DNA of 64,000 nucleotides from Siphonodentalium dalli (GCA_032622095.1 CP136069.1:51508760-51572759), one strand, 5' to 3'; shown: positions 52,267 through 61,202, counted from the first letter of the stretch. The notes: generated by a model from the sequence alone, not told the origin. Numbers and translations are program-made.

Positions 52267-53769
52267 TCACAACATCATCATTCTATGATACAACATGTTA
52301 CACCTCAACATCATCATTCTATGATCCAAAAAGTTACACCCCAACATCATCATTCTATGATCCAACAAGTTACACCCTGAGATCATCATTCTATGATCCA
52401 TCAAGTTACACCCCAAGATCATCATTCTATGATCCAACAAGTTACACCCCAAGATCATCATTCTATGATCCAACAAGTTACACCCCAAGATCATCATTCT
52501 ATGATCGAACAAGTTACACCCCAACGTCATCATTCTATGATCCAACAAGCTACACCCCAATATCATCATTCTATGATCCAACAAGTTACACCGCAAGATC
52601 ATCATTCTATGGTCCAACAAGTTACACACCAACATCATCATTCTATGATCCAACAAGTTACACCCCAACATCATCATTCTATGATCCAACAAGTTACACA
52701 CTAAGATCATCATTCTATGGTCCAACAAGTTACACACCAAGATCATCATTCTATGATCCAACAAGTTACTCCCCAACATCATCATTCTATAATCCAACAA
52801 GTTACACACCAAGATCATCATTCTATGATCCAGATAGTTACACCACAAAATCATCAATCTATAATCCAACAAGTTACAACCCAACATCATCATTCTATGA
52901 TCCAACAAGCTACACCTCAATATCATCATTCTATGTTACAACAAGTTACACCCCAACATCATCATTCTATGATCCAACAAGTTACACCCTAACATCATCA
53001 TTCTATGATCCAACAAGTTACACCCCAACATCAACATTCTATGATCCAACAAGTTACACACTAAGATCATCATTCTATGGTCCAACAAGTTACACACCAA
53101 GATCATCATTCTATGATCCAACAAGTTACTCCCCAACATCATCATTCTATAATCCAACAAGTTACACCCCAAGATCATCATTCTATGATCCAGAAAGTTA
53201 CACCCCAACATCATCATTATATAATCCAACAAGTTACACCCCAAGATCATCATTCTATGATCCAACAAGTTACACCATGAGATCATCATTCTATTATCCA
53301 ACAAGTTACACACCAACATCATCATTCTATGATCCAACAAGTTACACACCAACATCATCATTCTATGATCCAACAAGTTACACCCCAATATCATCATTCT
53401 ATGATCCAACAAGTTACACCCCAAGATCATCATTCTATGATCCAACAAGTTACACCCCAACATCATCATTCTATGTTTCAAAAAGTTACACCCCAACATC
53501 ATCATTCTATTATCCAACAATTACACCCCAACATCATCATTCCATGATCCAACAAGTTACACACCAAGATCATCATTCTATGATCCAACAAGTTACACCC
53601 CAACATCATCATTCTATGATCCAACAAGTTACACCCCAATATCATCATTCTATGATCCAATACGTTACACCCCAAGATCATCATTCTATGATCCAACAAG
53701 ATACATCACAATATCATCATTCTATGATTCAACAAGATACATCACAATATCATGATTCTATGATCCAAC
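52267..53769 (+). repeat. Diverged right edge of the satellite
   Basis: Monomers remain 36 bp but change character: TTCTATGATCC replaces TTATATGTTAC, CAAGATCATC often replaces CAACATCATC, and neighbours differ at many sites. The frame reading [13 protein letters not shown] has no stop codon from 52,267 to about 53,520. There a missing G (CAACAATTAC) shifts it, and a TGA at 53,753-53,755 interrupts it again. The frame matching MLQQ in the core has stops near 52,378, 52,702, 52,990, 53,062 and 53,278. The third frame has TGA in nearly every unit. Diverged edges with uniform centres are usual for satellites. Whether the open frame reflects past coding is uncertain. Confidence 0.85.
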
Positions 53770-54007
53770 GGGTAATGGTGATGATTCTGGTGGAGATGAG
53801 GGTGATCATAACGGTGATGACGAGGGTGAAAATGATGGTGGGGTTGATGACGATACTGGTGATGAGAATGCCGATGGTGATGGTGCTGATGAGGACGACG
53901 ATGATGATGATGATGATGATGATGGTGATTATGATGATGATGATGGTGATGAAGGGGGTAACGATACTGATGATGAAGATGATGATGATCATGATGCTGG
54001 TGGAACG
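53770..54007 (+). repeat. GAT-rich tract encoding an Asp/Gly/Glu-rich peptide
   Basis: This stretch is built from GAT and GGT triplets with GAG, GAC, GAA, AAT and GCT mixed in, including a run of eight GAT codons near 53,908. Read in the frame that follows ...SSFYDPT, it gives an acidic, glycine-rich peptide of about 80 residues (starting [12 protein letters not shown]) with no stop, and it runs straight into the endonuclease-like [11 protein letters not shown] of the next feature. The mixed codons suggest more than a pure triplet microsatellite, but simple slippage plus mutation would also produce this. No promoter or splice signal is evident. Confidence 0.75.
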
Positions 54008-55705
54008 AACAACATTAGAATACTTTCGCTTAACGTGGGTTGTATAATGAAACGCCTCAATTACCCCGAGTTCCTTTGATTATGAGATATGATGTTTTGT
54101 GTTTAACAGAGATTAAAGTGCATGCCACAGACGATTTACAAATTCCTGGATTTGAGATAATCGCGAAGAAATGCAGTCCGAATAATGTAACGCGCTCGGG
54201 AGGGTTATTAATAGCGATACGCGACAGCTTGAACCTGAACCCGAAGGTCATTAAAACTGACTTGAAATTTATTTTGTGGGCTGAGATATCTCTTTCAAAT
54301 GGGTCACAACTTTTGTTGGGTAACGTTTACATACCACCAGAAAACACAAAGTACACAGGCAACAACTGGAGCACATCTCTTGAAAACGAGATTATTCAAA
54401 TGAAGTCCTCGTATCCAAAAACAATGCTAGTTGGTTATTTCAATTCTAGAACTGCCGAACTTGAAGATTATGTAGATTTAGAATCTTCGCAAGATGAATC
54501 CGATTATCTAACGATTTATCTACAGGCAACAAGAGACATGGTAATTTATAAACGCGCATCGGAAGACATCGGGAGGCCCAACGCATACGGTTATCGACTG
54601 CATCACCTAACAAAATTTAGCAGAGAATATATTATGAACGGACGGTTAGGAGCAGACAAGGGTATAGGCAAGAAAACATGTCGTGATGCCAGTGTCGTAG
54701 ATTACGCTTTAGGGTCTGAGGAGGTATTTGGTCTCATTAGTGATTTTGAAATCCTTGAATTTTCTTGTCTCACGTCTGATGTCCACTGTGCACTCAATGT
54801 CGAGATTAGCAGTAGTATATCGTGCGAACAACTTGCATCTTCTTCTGATCACTTTGAATCGGAGGGACACAGTGTGCCATCGCGAATCAAAAAATGGGAA
54901 AACGATAAATCGGAAGAATTCATAAACTTGGTTGGGATGCGCACGGACGAATTGCAGGTAATTTTTGAAAAGTATTGTGATGGACATACGTGTATGACAT
55001 CGAATACCGCGCATTGTGCTTCTCAAATTGCGAACATTTTAACATCTGCAGCAGAAGAAATATTTGGTAAATCTGATCGGAAATTTGTTAAAGCCGATAA
55101 TGCTAACTTTAAGCATAGAAACAACAGGCCATGGTTTGACAAAGAATGTAGAATCAAACGAAAAAGGTTTAACAGAGCCAGAAAGAAGTTTAATAAAAAT
55201 AAATCCGTATTAAATAAAGCCGCTTTAAGATCTGTAAGTAAAATTTACAAGAACACAATGAATAAGAAAATTGTTTCTATGAACGAACGTTGCAATAACG
55301 AACTTCGGCGTCTTTCGCAGAGATCTAAGGGCGAATTTTGGCGAACCCTCGAAAAGTACTCATCCAGCAGAACGGCCCAAACTGAAATTCACATTGGGGT
55401 GGACGACTTCTTTGAACACTTTAAATCCCAGAATGTGGAAGAGGAAACAACTCAACTAGAACCCTTAATTAACGAAATGTTTGGTCTAGAAACAACTGAA
55501 GAATTGAACAACCCCATCAGTTCAGAAGAAATCGCCAGTGTTATTGACAAGTTAAAATTCAATAAATCAAGTGGGGTTTATCGGGTCTCGAATGAGTACA
55601 TCAAGACAACTAAAGACATTATGTTAACGTACTACACTCGTCTATTCAACTCGATACTTGATACTGGCGTTTTCCCCGATGAATGGACAACAGGGTATAT
55701 CAAAT
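54008..55705 (+). pseudogene. Non-LTR retrotransposon A: endonuclease and reverse transcriptase start, decayed
   Basis: The translation matches the layout of a LINE-type ORF2: an apurinic-like endonuclease that nicks target DNA, a linker, then the N-terminal end of the reverse transcriptase. Motifs visible are IRILSLNVG (54,014 on), a frameshift and stop at 54,077-54,079, CLTEIK (catalytic Glu kept), NVYIPP, GYFNSRT at 54,433 (the family has GDFN; the catalytic Asp is Tyr here), VDYALG and SDVHCAL. The linker follows with RPWFDKECR and a Lys/Arg-rich stretch. The reverse transcriptase begins at IDKLKFNKSSGVYRVSNEYIK (GxD changed to GVY) and continues to ILDTGVFPDEW. The copy is cut off at TTGYI by the palindromic element. 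It cannot make active enzyme. The gene is entirely AT-balanced and non-repetitive, in contrast to the satellite beside it. I cannot name the clade with confidence. Confidence 0.88.
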
Positions 55706-55935
55706 TTCTGGCCCACCCCCTCGCTGTGGGCCAGAGTGGCCCGCAGCGAGGGGGGTGGGCCAGAAATTTTACTGGGGGCGGGCACTCTGGCCCATGGGCC
55801 AGAGTGCCCGACCCAGGTTTTTTCTGGCCCATGTTTGTTTACCCGGAGCGGGCACTCTGGCCCATGGGGCAGAGGGTCGACGAGCGAGGGAGTGGGCCAG
55901 AGTGCCCGCCAATACTACTGCCCCCCCCCCCCCAA
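55702..55935. mobile_element. GC-rich palindromic element, copy 1
   Basis: A GC-rich block interrupts retrotransposon A. It opens with an imperfect 68-bp palindrome (55,702-55,769) whose arms contain CTGGCCCACCCCCTCGCTG and its complement. It continues with a perfect 32-bp palindrome at 55,779-55,810 centred on CCATGG (core CTCTGGCCCATGGGCCAGAG). A diverged third copy of the same words follows, ending GCCAATACTACTG and a run of 13 C. A related block lies at 57,919-58,063 with the same core and the same CAATACTACT end. It carries no open frame of its own. Recurrence at two unrelated sites indicates a short non-autonomous mobile element or a foldback repeat; the family is unknown to me. Confidence 0.75.
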
Positions 55936-55949
55936 ATGTACAAGGCTGT

Positions 55950-56740
55950 GGTGAGATAAAAGGTAATATTGGCGACGTGATCAATGCGTATCCATCTAAA
56001 AGAATAGTCATATGTGGAGACTAAAATGAAAATCAGTTTGCCCTAACGAGTACTAAAGTATCATCAATATGCACTTAGATTACTCTTGACCAAGTTATCA
56101 ATGACTCGACAAATTTCACTGAATATTCCGAGACATTAATAGACGTTGTACTAATAAATGAGAACTGCGTGAAAAAGGAAAGTGGAACACTAGAACCCTT
56201 CTTTTGCAACTTAGTCAGATACCATGTCCGAGTGTGCGTAAACATTCACATCTATAACCCAATAAAACCGAATAAACCTGCCACGCGCACAATCTACATG
56301 TAGGAACAAGCCGATTATCCTGCCATCAACCATCATATAGAATCTCCCGAGTGGCCACAGTTGTTTAAATACATACCAGTCGAAAATATATGTAGTATCT
56401 TAACAGAAAAACTGAATGACCGTATGCAAAACAATCCAATATAGGAGAGAAGAGCCTGAATGGATAAACCCCCGGATTTAGTTATTATTAGAATAATAAT
56501 TAATTATTCCCCAATCCGCGATCGCACTTCGTTCCGGTGCCCGGTATCGAACAAATATCCGGAAATTATACTAATTCATATCGACCGGAACTGTGACCTG
56601 TCACCTTTGATCTTAGCGCCAATTTGGAATTTGGAAGTGAGAGCGGCTAAACGCATATATCTCACAAGGGTATAAGAAATCCTGCATGATCCCATGACAA
56701 CGGACAGGAAGTGGTGGAAAACTTTTAATCGTCTTTTTTT
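55950..56740 (+). pseudogene. Retrotransposon B fragment: endonuclease C-terminal half and linker
   Basis: Conceptual translation with several stops gives YPSKRIVICGD-stop-NENQF (a GDFN-like motif broken by a stop at 56,022-56,024). ITLDQVINDSTNFTEYSETL then leads into IDVVLIN, the usual endonuclease block before the SDH motif, which here has decayed to RYHVRVCVNI. The linker is recognisable as ESPEWPQLFKYIP and, more weakly, VRAAKRIYLTRV and DRKWWKTFNR near 56,640-56,735. Endonuclease sequence following reverse-transcriptase sequence of element A means this is a separate insertion. About 56,500-56,620 does not match the family and may be another insertion. Confidence 0.7.
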
Positions 56741-56772
56741 TTTACAATTTTAATAATTTTTTCTTATATTCT

Positions 56773-57617
56773 TTAACACACTTATTTAGTAGGCTTAGTG
56801 CCAGGGAATCTTATGTTTTTTATGGGCATCAAAATTATTACTATGAATACTTGGTGATAGTTTTGAGTTATAACATGCCCTTAAGGTGTTATCCAGTTTG
56901 TTTTTAAATTCGCTATAGCATGCTTAAAGGGGTACTGTACGCCATTTTCATTAAATTTCCGGTGACAACAACGATCTAATATCGATAATATATAGAAACA
57001 TAAGTAATTTGAGTCGAAGATGTATTCTGTAAACGCTCAGGTTAATAGGCTATCTTAAAATTTAATAATTTAAAAGTTAATAATTTGATATAAATTGAAT
57101 TTATGACTGGAGCCATAAAATGGCGTCAATTAAATTACGAATTACCGTAATCAAAAATAGTAATTGAGGGATACTGGATTTTTAAACCGATCGCACACAC
57201 GATTGCTTAAAATATTATGATGATACGGGGAAAACACTCAAGCCACTCACTGACTAGCGACGATACAATAACTTAAATGATTATATGGGACTAGTATGCA
57301 TATAATATAACTTTTATTTGATTCATTTGGTTGAAAACTTTACAAAAATTACTCGACAACGACAATTTGTATTTTTGCATTCCGGTAAATTTGTCATCCG
57401 TAACATGACTTCGTACTCAACAGACTTTCAAATAATGGAAAAATTGTTACCTTATTCTCCGACTCGGAGACTATAGAAACCAACAACAACATGTGGCGTA
57501 CAGTACCCCTTTAAGCATACCCGAAAAAAATTCAACCCAATTTTTATTTTTTAGGGCCGATTTTACACACCGTAAATTAGGGCCGATGAGATCGGCCCGT
57601 GGCACTCAAAGGGTTAA
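56773..57617. mobile_element. Possible piggyBac-like element with TTAA ends
   Basis: The right end is clear in style. Read on the minus strand it is TTAA followed by CCCTTTGAGTGCCACGGGCC, then a short hairpin (GGGCCGAT/ATCGGCCC at 57,580-57,598). TTAA target sites and ends starting CCC are typical of piggyBac elements. The proposed left end at 56,773 (TTAA, then AGTGCCAGGGAATCTTATG after a gap) is only a partial match to the right end, so the pairing is tentative. No transposase remains. The 599-bp inverted-repeat element at 56,920 would be nested inside. Confidence 0.35.
56920..57518. mobile_element. 599-bp inverted-repeat element (MITE-like)
   Basis: The first 25 bases (56,920-56,944) are the exact reverse complement of the last 25 (57,494-57,518). 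They include CTTAAAGGGGTACTGTACGC. The interior is AT-rich, has no open frame of note and no transposase, so this is a non-autonomous DNA transposon. No convincing target-site duplication could be read at the flanks, and I cannot assign a superfamily. The perfect arms suggest a fairly recent insertion compared with the retrotransposon debris around it. Confidence 0.8.
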
Positions 57618-57645
57618 ATTATTTTTCATTAATCTTTTATTTTAG

Positions 57646-57762
57646 GTCTCGGGATAGTAAAAAGCGAAGTAAGGACCCGGATGAGATATTCTCACGGCTC
57701 GGGCGACGAGTCACTGACGACGATCCATTCCTCGATCCGATGGCCAATCCGAAGTGCACGAG
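57646..57762 (+). other. Possible 117-bp internal exon
   Basis: A pyrimidine-rich stretch ending TTTTATTTTAG (57,635-57,645) could be a splice acceptor, and ACGAG/GTACCA at 57,762/57,763 a donor. The 117 bp between them are exactly 39 codons and read without a stop as a charged peptide (SRDSKKRSKDPDEIFSRLG..., then DDDPFLDPM). Composition is more GC-rich than the AT-rich sequence on the left. I do not recognise the protein, no neighbouring exon is visible, and the donor is not a strong match to GTRAGT. It could equally be a remnant of a mobile element. Confidence 0.25.
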
Positions 57763-57763
57763 G

Positions 57764-57918
57764 TACCACAGGGAAAAGTCATATGAGAACTGTGTTGGTC
57801 GATCCATGAAGTACGATTCAAGTACCACAGGGAAAAGTCATATGATAACTGAGTGTGTGTGCGTCGATCCATGAAGTACGATTCAAGTACCACAGGGAAA
57901 AGTCATATGAGAACTGGG
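57764..57918 (+). repeat. 59/65-bp tandem repeat, 2.5 copies
   Basis: The unit starts TACCACAGGGAAAAGTCATA and ends GTCGATCCATGAAGTACGAT plus TCAAG. Copies begin at 57,764, 57,823 and 57,888. The first is 59 bp, the second 65 bp because of a GT-rich expansion (GAGTGTGTGTGC), and the third is cut at about 57,918 by the palindromic element. It is short and without recognisable function. Confidence 0.85.
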
Positions 57919-58063
57919 TGTCACTCTGGCCCATGGGCCAGAGTGACGACGAGCCCGGCCCTGGGCCGTCACTCTGGCCCACCCCCTCGCTCGTCGTCAC
58001 TCTGGCCCATGGGCCAGAGTGACGACGAGCAGGGGGGTGGGCCAGAGTGACGGACAATACTAC
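57919..58063. mobile_element. GC-rich palindromic element, copy 2
   Basis: A perfect 28-bp palindrome at 57,920-57,947 (core CTCTGGCCCATGGGCCAGAG) is followed by a near-perfect 88-bp palindrome at 57,966-58,053, centred on CCATGG at 58,009/58,010. Its arms pair with about two mismatches, in the CTCGC/GCAGG stretch. The block ends with GGACAATACTACT, matching the end of copy 1. As single-stranded DNA or RNA it would fold into a long hairpin. It sits inside the third copy of the 59/65-bp repeat, which shows it inserted there. No coding potential of its own. Confidence 0.78.
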
Positions 58064-58193
58064 TAACGCCACCGGTGTGATGTTATATCCATTGACCAGG
58101 AATAGTGGATATTTTGTTGGAATTCCTTACGGATTGTTCATTAATTGGACTTTTTTCTGCATATTTCTTGTATATCACCTGGTGAACACTAAT

Positions 58194-59591
58194 CACTGTC
58201 GATCGATTGGCTCGACAGTGTCTAGTCCAAGTCTTCTCGTACTAAAACCACCTAAGATATTGGGATGGCGAGATGCTGGATTTTAGTCCGAGATCGCGCG
58301 CATAGCCTTCTTATGACACGAGTTAAGCGTTAATGACCCGCTCAAATAAAACCACAATTATATGAAATAAAATATCACAATTGCGACAATAAACGGATAT
58401 TTTCCGCAGAAGACATGCTATTTGATCTGAAACCCACATCAGTTGTGAATCGAAAGCGGTAATTTAATGCGAAAAGAGACATTTGCCGCAATGTTTACAA
58501 ATTTTTAAAAGTATGCGAACTCAGTTGACCTCGCGAACTGTGTTCGGCATTTTCCGTTGAAAATATTCCGTAGATTTTCGACTAACAACGCAAATTACGA
58601 TGAATTCTCCATTGTAATCGTAATTATGTGTGTCAATAAATAAAAAATAAATAGATTAATTAAACATTGAAGATATAAATGTAATACATTAAATAAATTA
58701 CGGGAATTACAATTCTACCCTCTCAAAGTTTAAAACAGTGTAAACACAACGAGCATTAGAATAAATAATATGGTGCTACATTTCACCCACATTTTGGTGG
58801 ACTTCCGCGAAATTAAGATATATACTAAGCGAACAGAGCAATATACTGCTCTTGTTAAGCACACAAAAAATAAAACAAAATTTGTATAAATTTTGAACCT
58901 TAAGTTTGAAAAGTCCCACTAAAACTGAAGAACTATATTTCGAAACTGTGTGATTCGGTTCTCCGATTATTTTATCAACACAAAAGTCAAAATGCACATG
59001 GATGAAAATCACACGCATGGCAAGTCAGACACAAGAGTTCTAATTTGCTCCAATTTTGACAAGTTGCTTGCGAAAATTGTCAACAAAACTACTGTTCTGA
59101 TCCTCCATTATGTCATTAAGTTTTTAGTGCGGGAATTGTTCTCAAAGCACATAGGAAACTGGACTTTGTGGCGATCGGTTTTCGCCATTTTGTTCGGAAA
59201 ACCCCGCGCTATATATAGAAACGGAAACTAGAATATCCAGAACAAACTCCGGATTATGCCGAAGTTATTCGGACCAGTTCGGCTTTCAGTTAAAACGTAA
59301 ACAAACAGAGAAAAAAAGCGATGTTTGTGGCAATCAACCGGTATATTCTATGTGTAATTTAACATTAAAGTTAGATTATTATACACCATTATGACCATCA
59401 GATGTCACTCATTCCGATGTATATAGCATCACGTATTGATTTGCTAGGTAAATCGAGTAAAATACACAACAAATTCCCGCCACTAACCTTGGGCGTAAGT
59501 CGTGTCATAAGAGACTATACGGGACGACCATCTCGCCATACCAATATCTTAGCTGGTTTTAGTACGAGAAGACTTGGACTAGACAGTGTCC
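58194..59591. mobile_element. 1.4-kb element with long inverted ends
   Basis: The segment 58,214-58,275 (containing GTCTAGTCCAAGTCTTCTCG) is the reverse complement of 59,529-59,591 with about five mismatches over some 60 bp. A second matching patch follows inside: CTTATGACACGA at 58,310-58,321 against its complement at 59,500-59,511. A small hairpin (CACTGTCGA/TCGACAGTG, 58,194-58,220) lies at the left tip. The interior (58,330-59,490) is AT-rich and shows no transposase or other convincing gene; short open frames there look random. This fits a decayed non-autonomous DNA transposon. Target duplications could not be read. Confidence 0.65.
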
Positions 59592-59599
59592 AGCATGTC

Positions 59600-60040
59600 T
59601 GCTAATTACCCACCGCAGTCGGTAACTGTGACACACGCGCGTAGTGCATGTAATTGTCTTAGGATTATGTACACGGCTGTTTCACTTCGTGGCTTAAACG
59701 CTTGGCGCCACAGGGGCGGTCCGGCTGAATCGAGGCCCCCACTTTTTTGATTGTTTATTGCAAAGTCGTCAATTAAGGCGAAACATGCTATAACATATAT
59801 ACAATATTTACAATATTTACAATAGGTCACAAAAAACAATTGTTACACAATCATACATATATTGATATATAATATGATAAATGTATAAATATATCGTAAT
59901 ATGTATTATAATATCTTATATATATTATATTATAATTTAATCCTTTATAATATCATTATCATAATATTTTGCCTGAAATAAATATTCATTGATATAAATA
60001 ATGCACCTAATCACACGTTTTTCAATTTGGAATAATCGGC
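59600..60040. other. AT-rich stretch without recognisable gene
   Basis: After a short mixed-composition part (59,600-59,760), the sequence becomes extremely AT-rich, with many ATAT and AATAT words from about 59,810 to 59,995. It lies directly downstream of the stop codon of the minus-strand retrotransposon, so part of it may be that element's 3' untranslated tail. No RNA gene or open frame worth naming is visible. Confidence 0.5.
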
Positions 60041-61197
60041 TCAGTCATATTTTAATTTTCTTGATGCCAATTTGATAAAAATACTAACTTTTTTCAGTAA
60101 TAGTTGATTTTCCAAAGATAATAGTCTTTCGAATTTTTCTTTCGTAGGATTCTCCCAGTAATATTTCGGGATATAGTCTGCTCGAATTATCTGCAGTTCT
60201 TTGCAAATAATAATAAAATGGTATTCATCACCCGTGCCATCACCGCAAATATCACAGGTTTTGTCACCATTATCCACAGATTTAGATTTCCATCTTGTAT
60301 ATTCGACAGGCAGTTTTATATTTGCGGTTCTAAATTTTAGCAAAATGTTTGCTAAGTGAGCCGGTAAGAAACTTAGATAGCGACCCATGCCCGGCCTCGT
60401 TTTAATACTCATATAAGAACGTGCTCTAGATGAGTTTGCATTCTGCATTTCAGTAAATAGTTCTGTTGTGTGTCGCTCAATAAGCTCTGATTTTATATTT
60501 CTAATTTCAGCCTTTGTTAAACCTGACGGATTTGTCCATGCTCTTTCTATGTTAAGTTCTTTCAGTGTTTTAGAAATAAAAAATAGCCATGGGCTATTGA
60601 AGGAGCCATCAGAATTGTGATCCAATTCTTTAACAAGAATATATATATTTTTTGCAAGTTCTGAGCCATCGTGTGATAGTAGTTTGGACCAGTAAGATAG
60701 TGCTCTGCACTTTATCTCAATGGACAGAGGGTGTCTGCCAAATTCACCGTAAACCATATAATTTGGTGTACTTGTCTTCAGATATCCTATAATTTTGCAG
60801 TATTTAAGATGAAGCGATTCAATAATTTTAGTTCTTTCGTGACACCAAATTTCACTCCCATATAATAGGATGGGTACTATCATACAGTCAAATAATTTTA
60901 ACATAATATCGATTGGAAGCTTGAGAGATCTCACTTTGTTTAGCAATCCATACATTGCTCTTGTGCCAATTGTAACTATTTTTTTCAAATTTTGGCAAAA
61001 TCTTCCATTGTAAAAAAAGGTTACTCCCAAATATACAAATTCTTTAACTGTCTCGAGTTCTTGACCTCGATATCTGAACATTGGAATTGGTTTGGGTAAC
61101 TTATTACTAAATATTATGACTTTAGTTTTTTTTGTATTCACTTGTAACTTCCAAGCATCTGCATAATCTGACAAACTATTCGAGAGAATAAAATCGC
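60041..61197 (-). pseudogene. Retrotransposon C: 5'-truncated ORF2 3' end, about 385 codons
   Basis: On the minus strand an open frame encodes the C-terminal third of a LINE ORF2. It begins just after the reverse-transcriptase YxDD box, at SLSDYADAWKLQVNTKKTKV (the thumb-side LQVN..KTK block), followed by EFVYLGVTF, PILLYGSEIW, MVYGEFGRHPLSI and, at residues counted from about 60,256 down, a C-x2-C-x8-H-x4-C zinc-knuckle-like motif (CDICG...EYHFIIIC) typical of the ORF2 tail. It ends LASRKLKYD then stop at 60,041. The frame has no internal stop, so this copy is less decayed than its neighbours, but it lacks endonuclease and polymerase core. 5' truncation is the usual result of incomplete target-primed reverse transcription. 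An apparent start upstream (to 61,246) is only read-through into element D. It may belong to the same broad family as element A. Confidence 0.85.
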
Positions 61198-61202
61198 TTG
61201 GC

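Larger units (their letters stand above)
1..53769 (+). repeat. 36-bp satellite array, about 1,490 tandem monomers
   Basis: The same 36-bp unit repeats head to tail from the first base of the window to 53,769, where the last recognisable monomer (ending TGATCCAAC) gives way to GAT-rich DNA. A monomer contains ATATG, then GTTACAACAAGTTAC (two GTTAC words 10 bp apart), then CACCACAACATCATCATT. The commonest monomer has 15 A, 10 T, 9 C and only 2 G on the plus strand, so the array is AT-rich and strongly skewed for C over G. Variation is concentrated at two sites: GTTACAAC, GATTCAAC, GATACAAC or GATCCAAC after the ATG, and the CAC-CAAC stretch. Most units are exactly 36 bp; 35-bp and 37-bp units occur locally. 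In the three forward frames the common monomer reads [24 protein letters not shown] and [12 protein letters not shown]. Single-base length changes move translation between frames throughout, so the long open frames look like a by-product of monomer length. The left end lies outside the window. Confidence 0.98.

Noticed and set aside
52267-53699. Minus-strand open frames rich in Met-Met-Leu-Gly-Cys-Asn repeats at the array edge
   Set aside because: They are reverse complements of the diverged monomers, stop every few hundred bases and show no other domain.
7-53700. Very long open reading frames (up to about 2,800 codons) across the satellite
   Set aside because: They follow from a stop-free monomer of 36 bp. 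Translation hops among three different repeat peptides at each length-variant monomer, no frame is kept, and no start, signal peptide or non-repeat domain is present in the core.
1-53769. CRISPR array
   Set aside because: There are no unique spacers between repeats; the whole 36-bp unit is repeated, and the surrounding elements are eukaryotic retrotransposons.
53750-53992. Minus-strand Ile-rich open frame over the GAT tract
   Set aside because: ATC repeats read from the complement of GAT repeats always give poly-Ile; this is low complexity only.
55632-56024. Open frames across the GC-rich palindromic element, both strands
   Set aside because: The peptides simply spell the palindrome in both directions and have no independent support.
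56520-56620. tRNA-derived SINE promoter
   Set aside because: TTCGTTCCGGTGCCCGG looked vaguely like a B box, but no A box or conserved spacing was found.
57920-58060. Rho-independent terminator or bacterial operator
   Set aside because: The palindromes are strong, but the context is eukaryotic and no U-run or adjacent gene exists.
58776-59231. Short open frames inside the 1.4-kb inverted-repeat element
   Set aside because: They are under 100 codons, lie on both strands over the same AT-rich DNA, and show no transposase motif or splice context.
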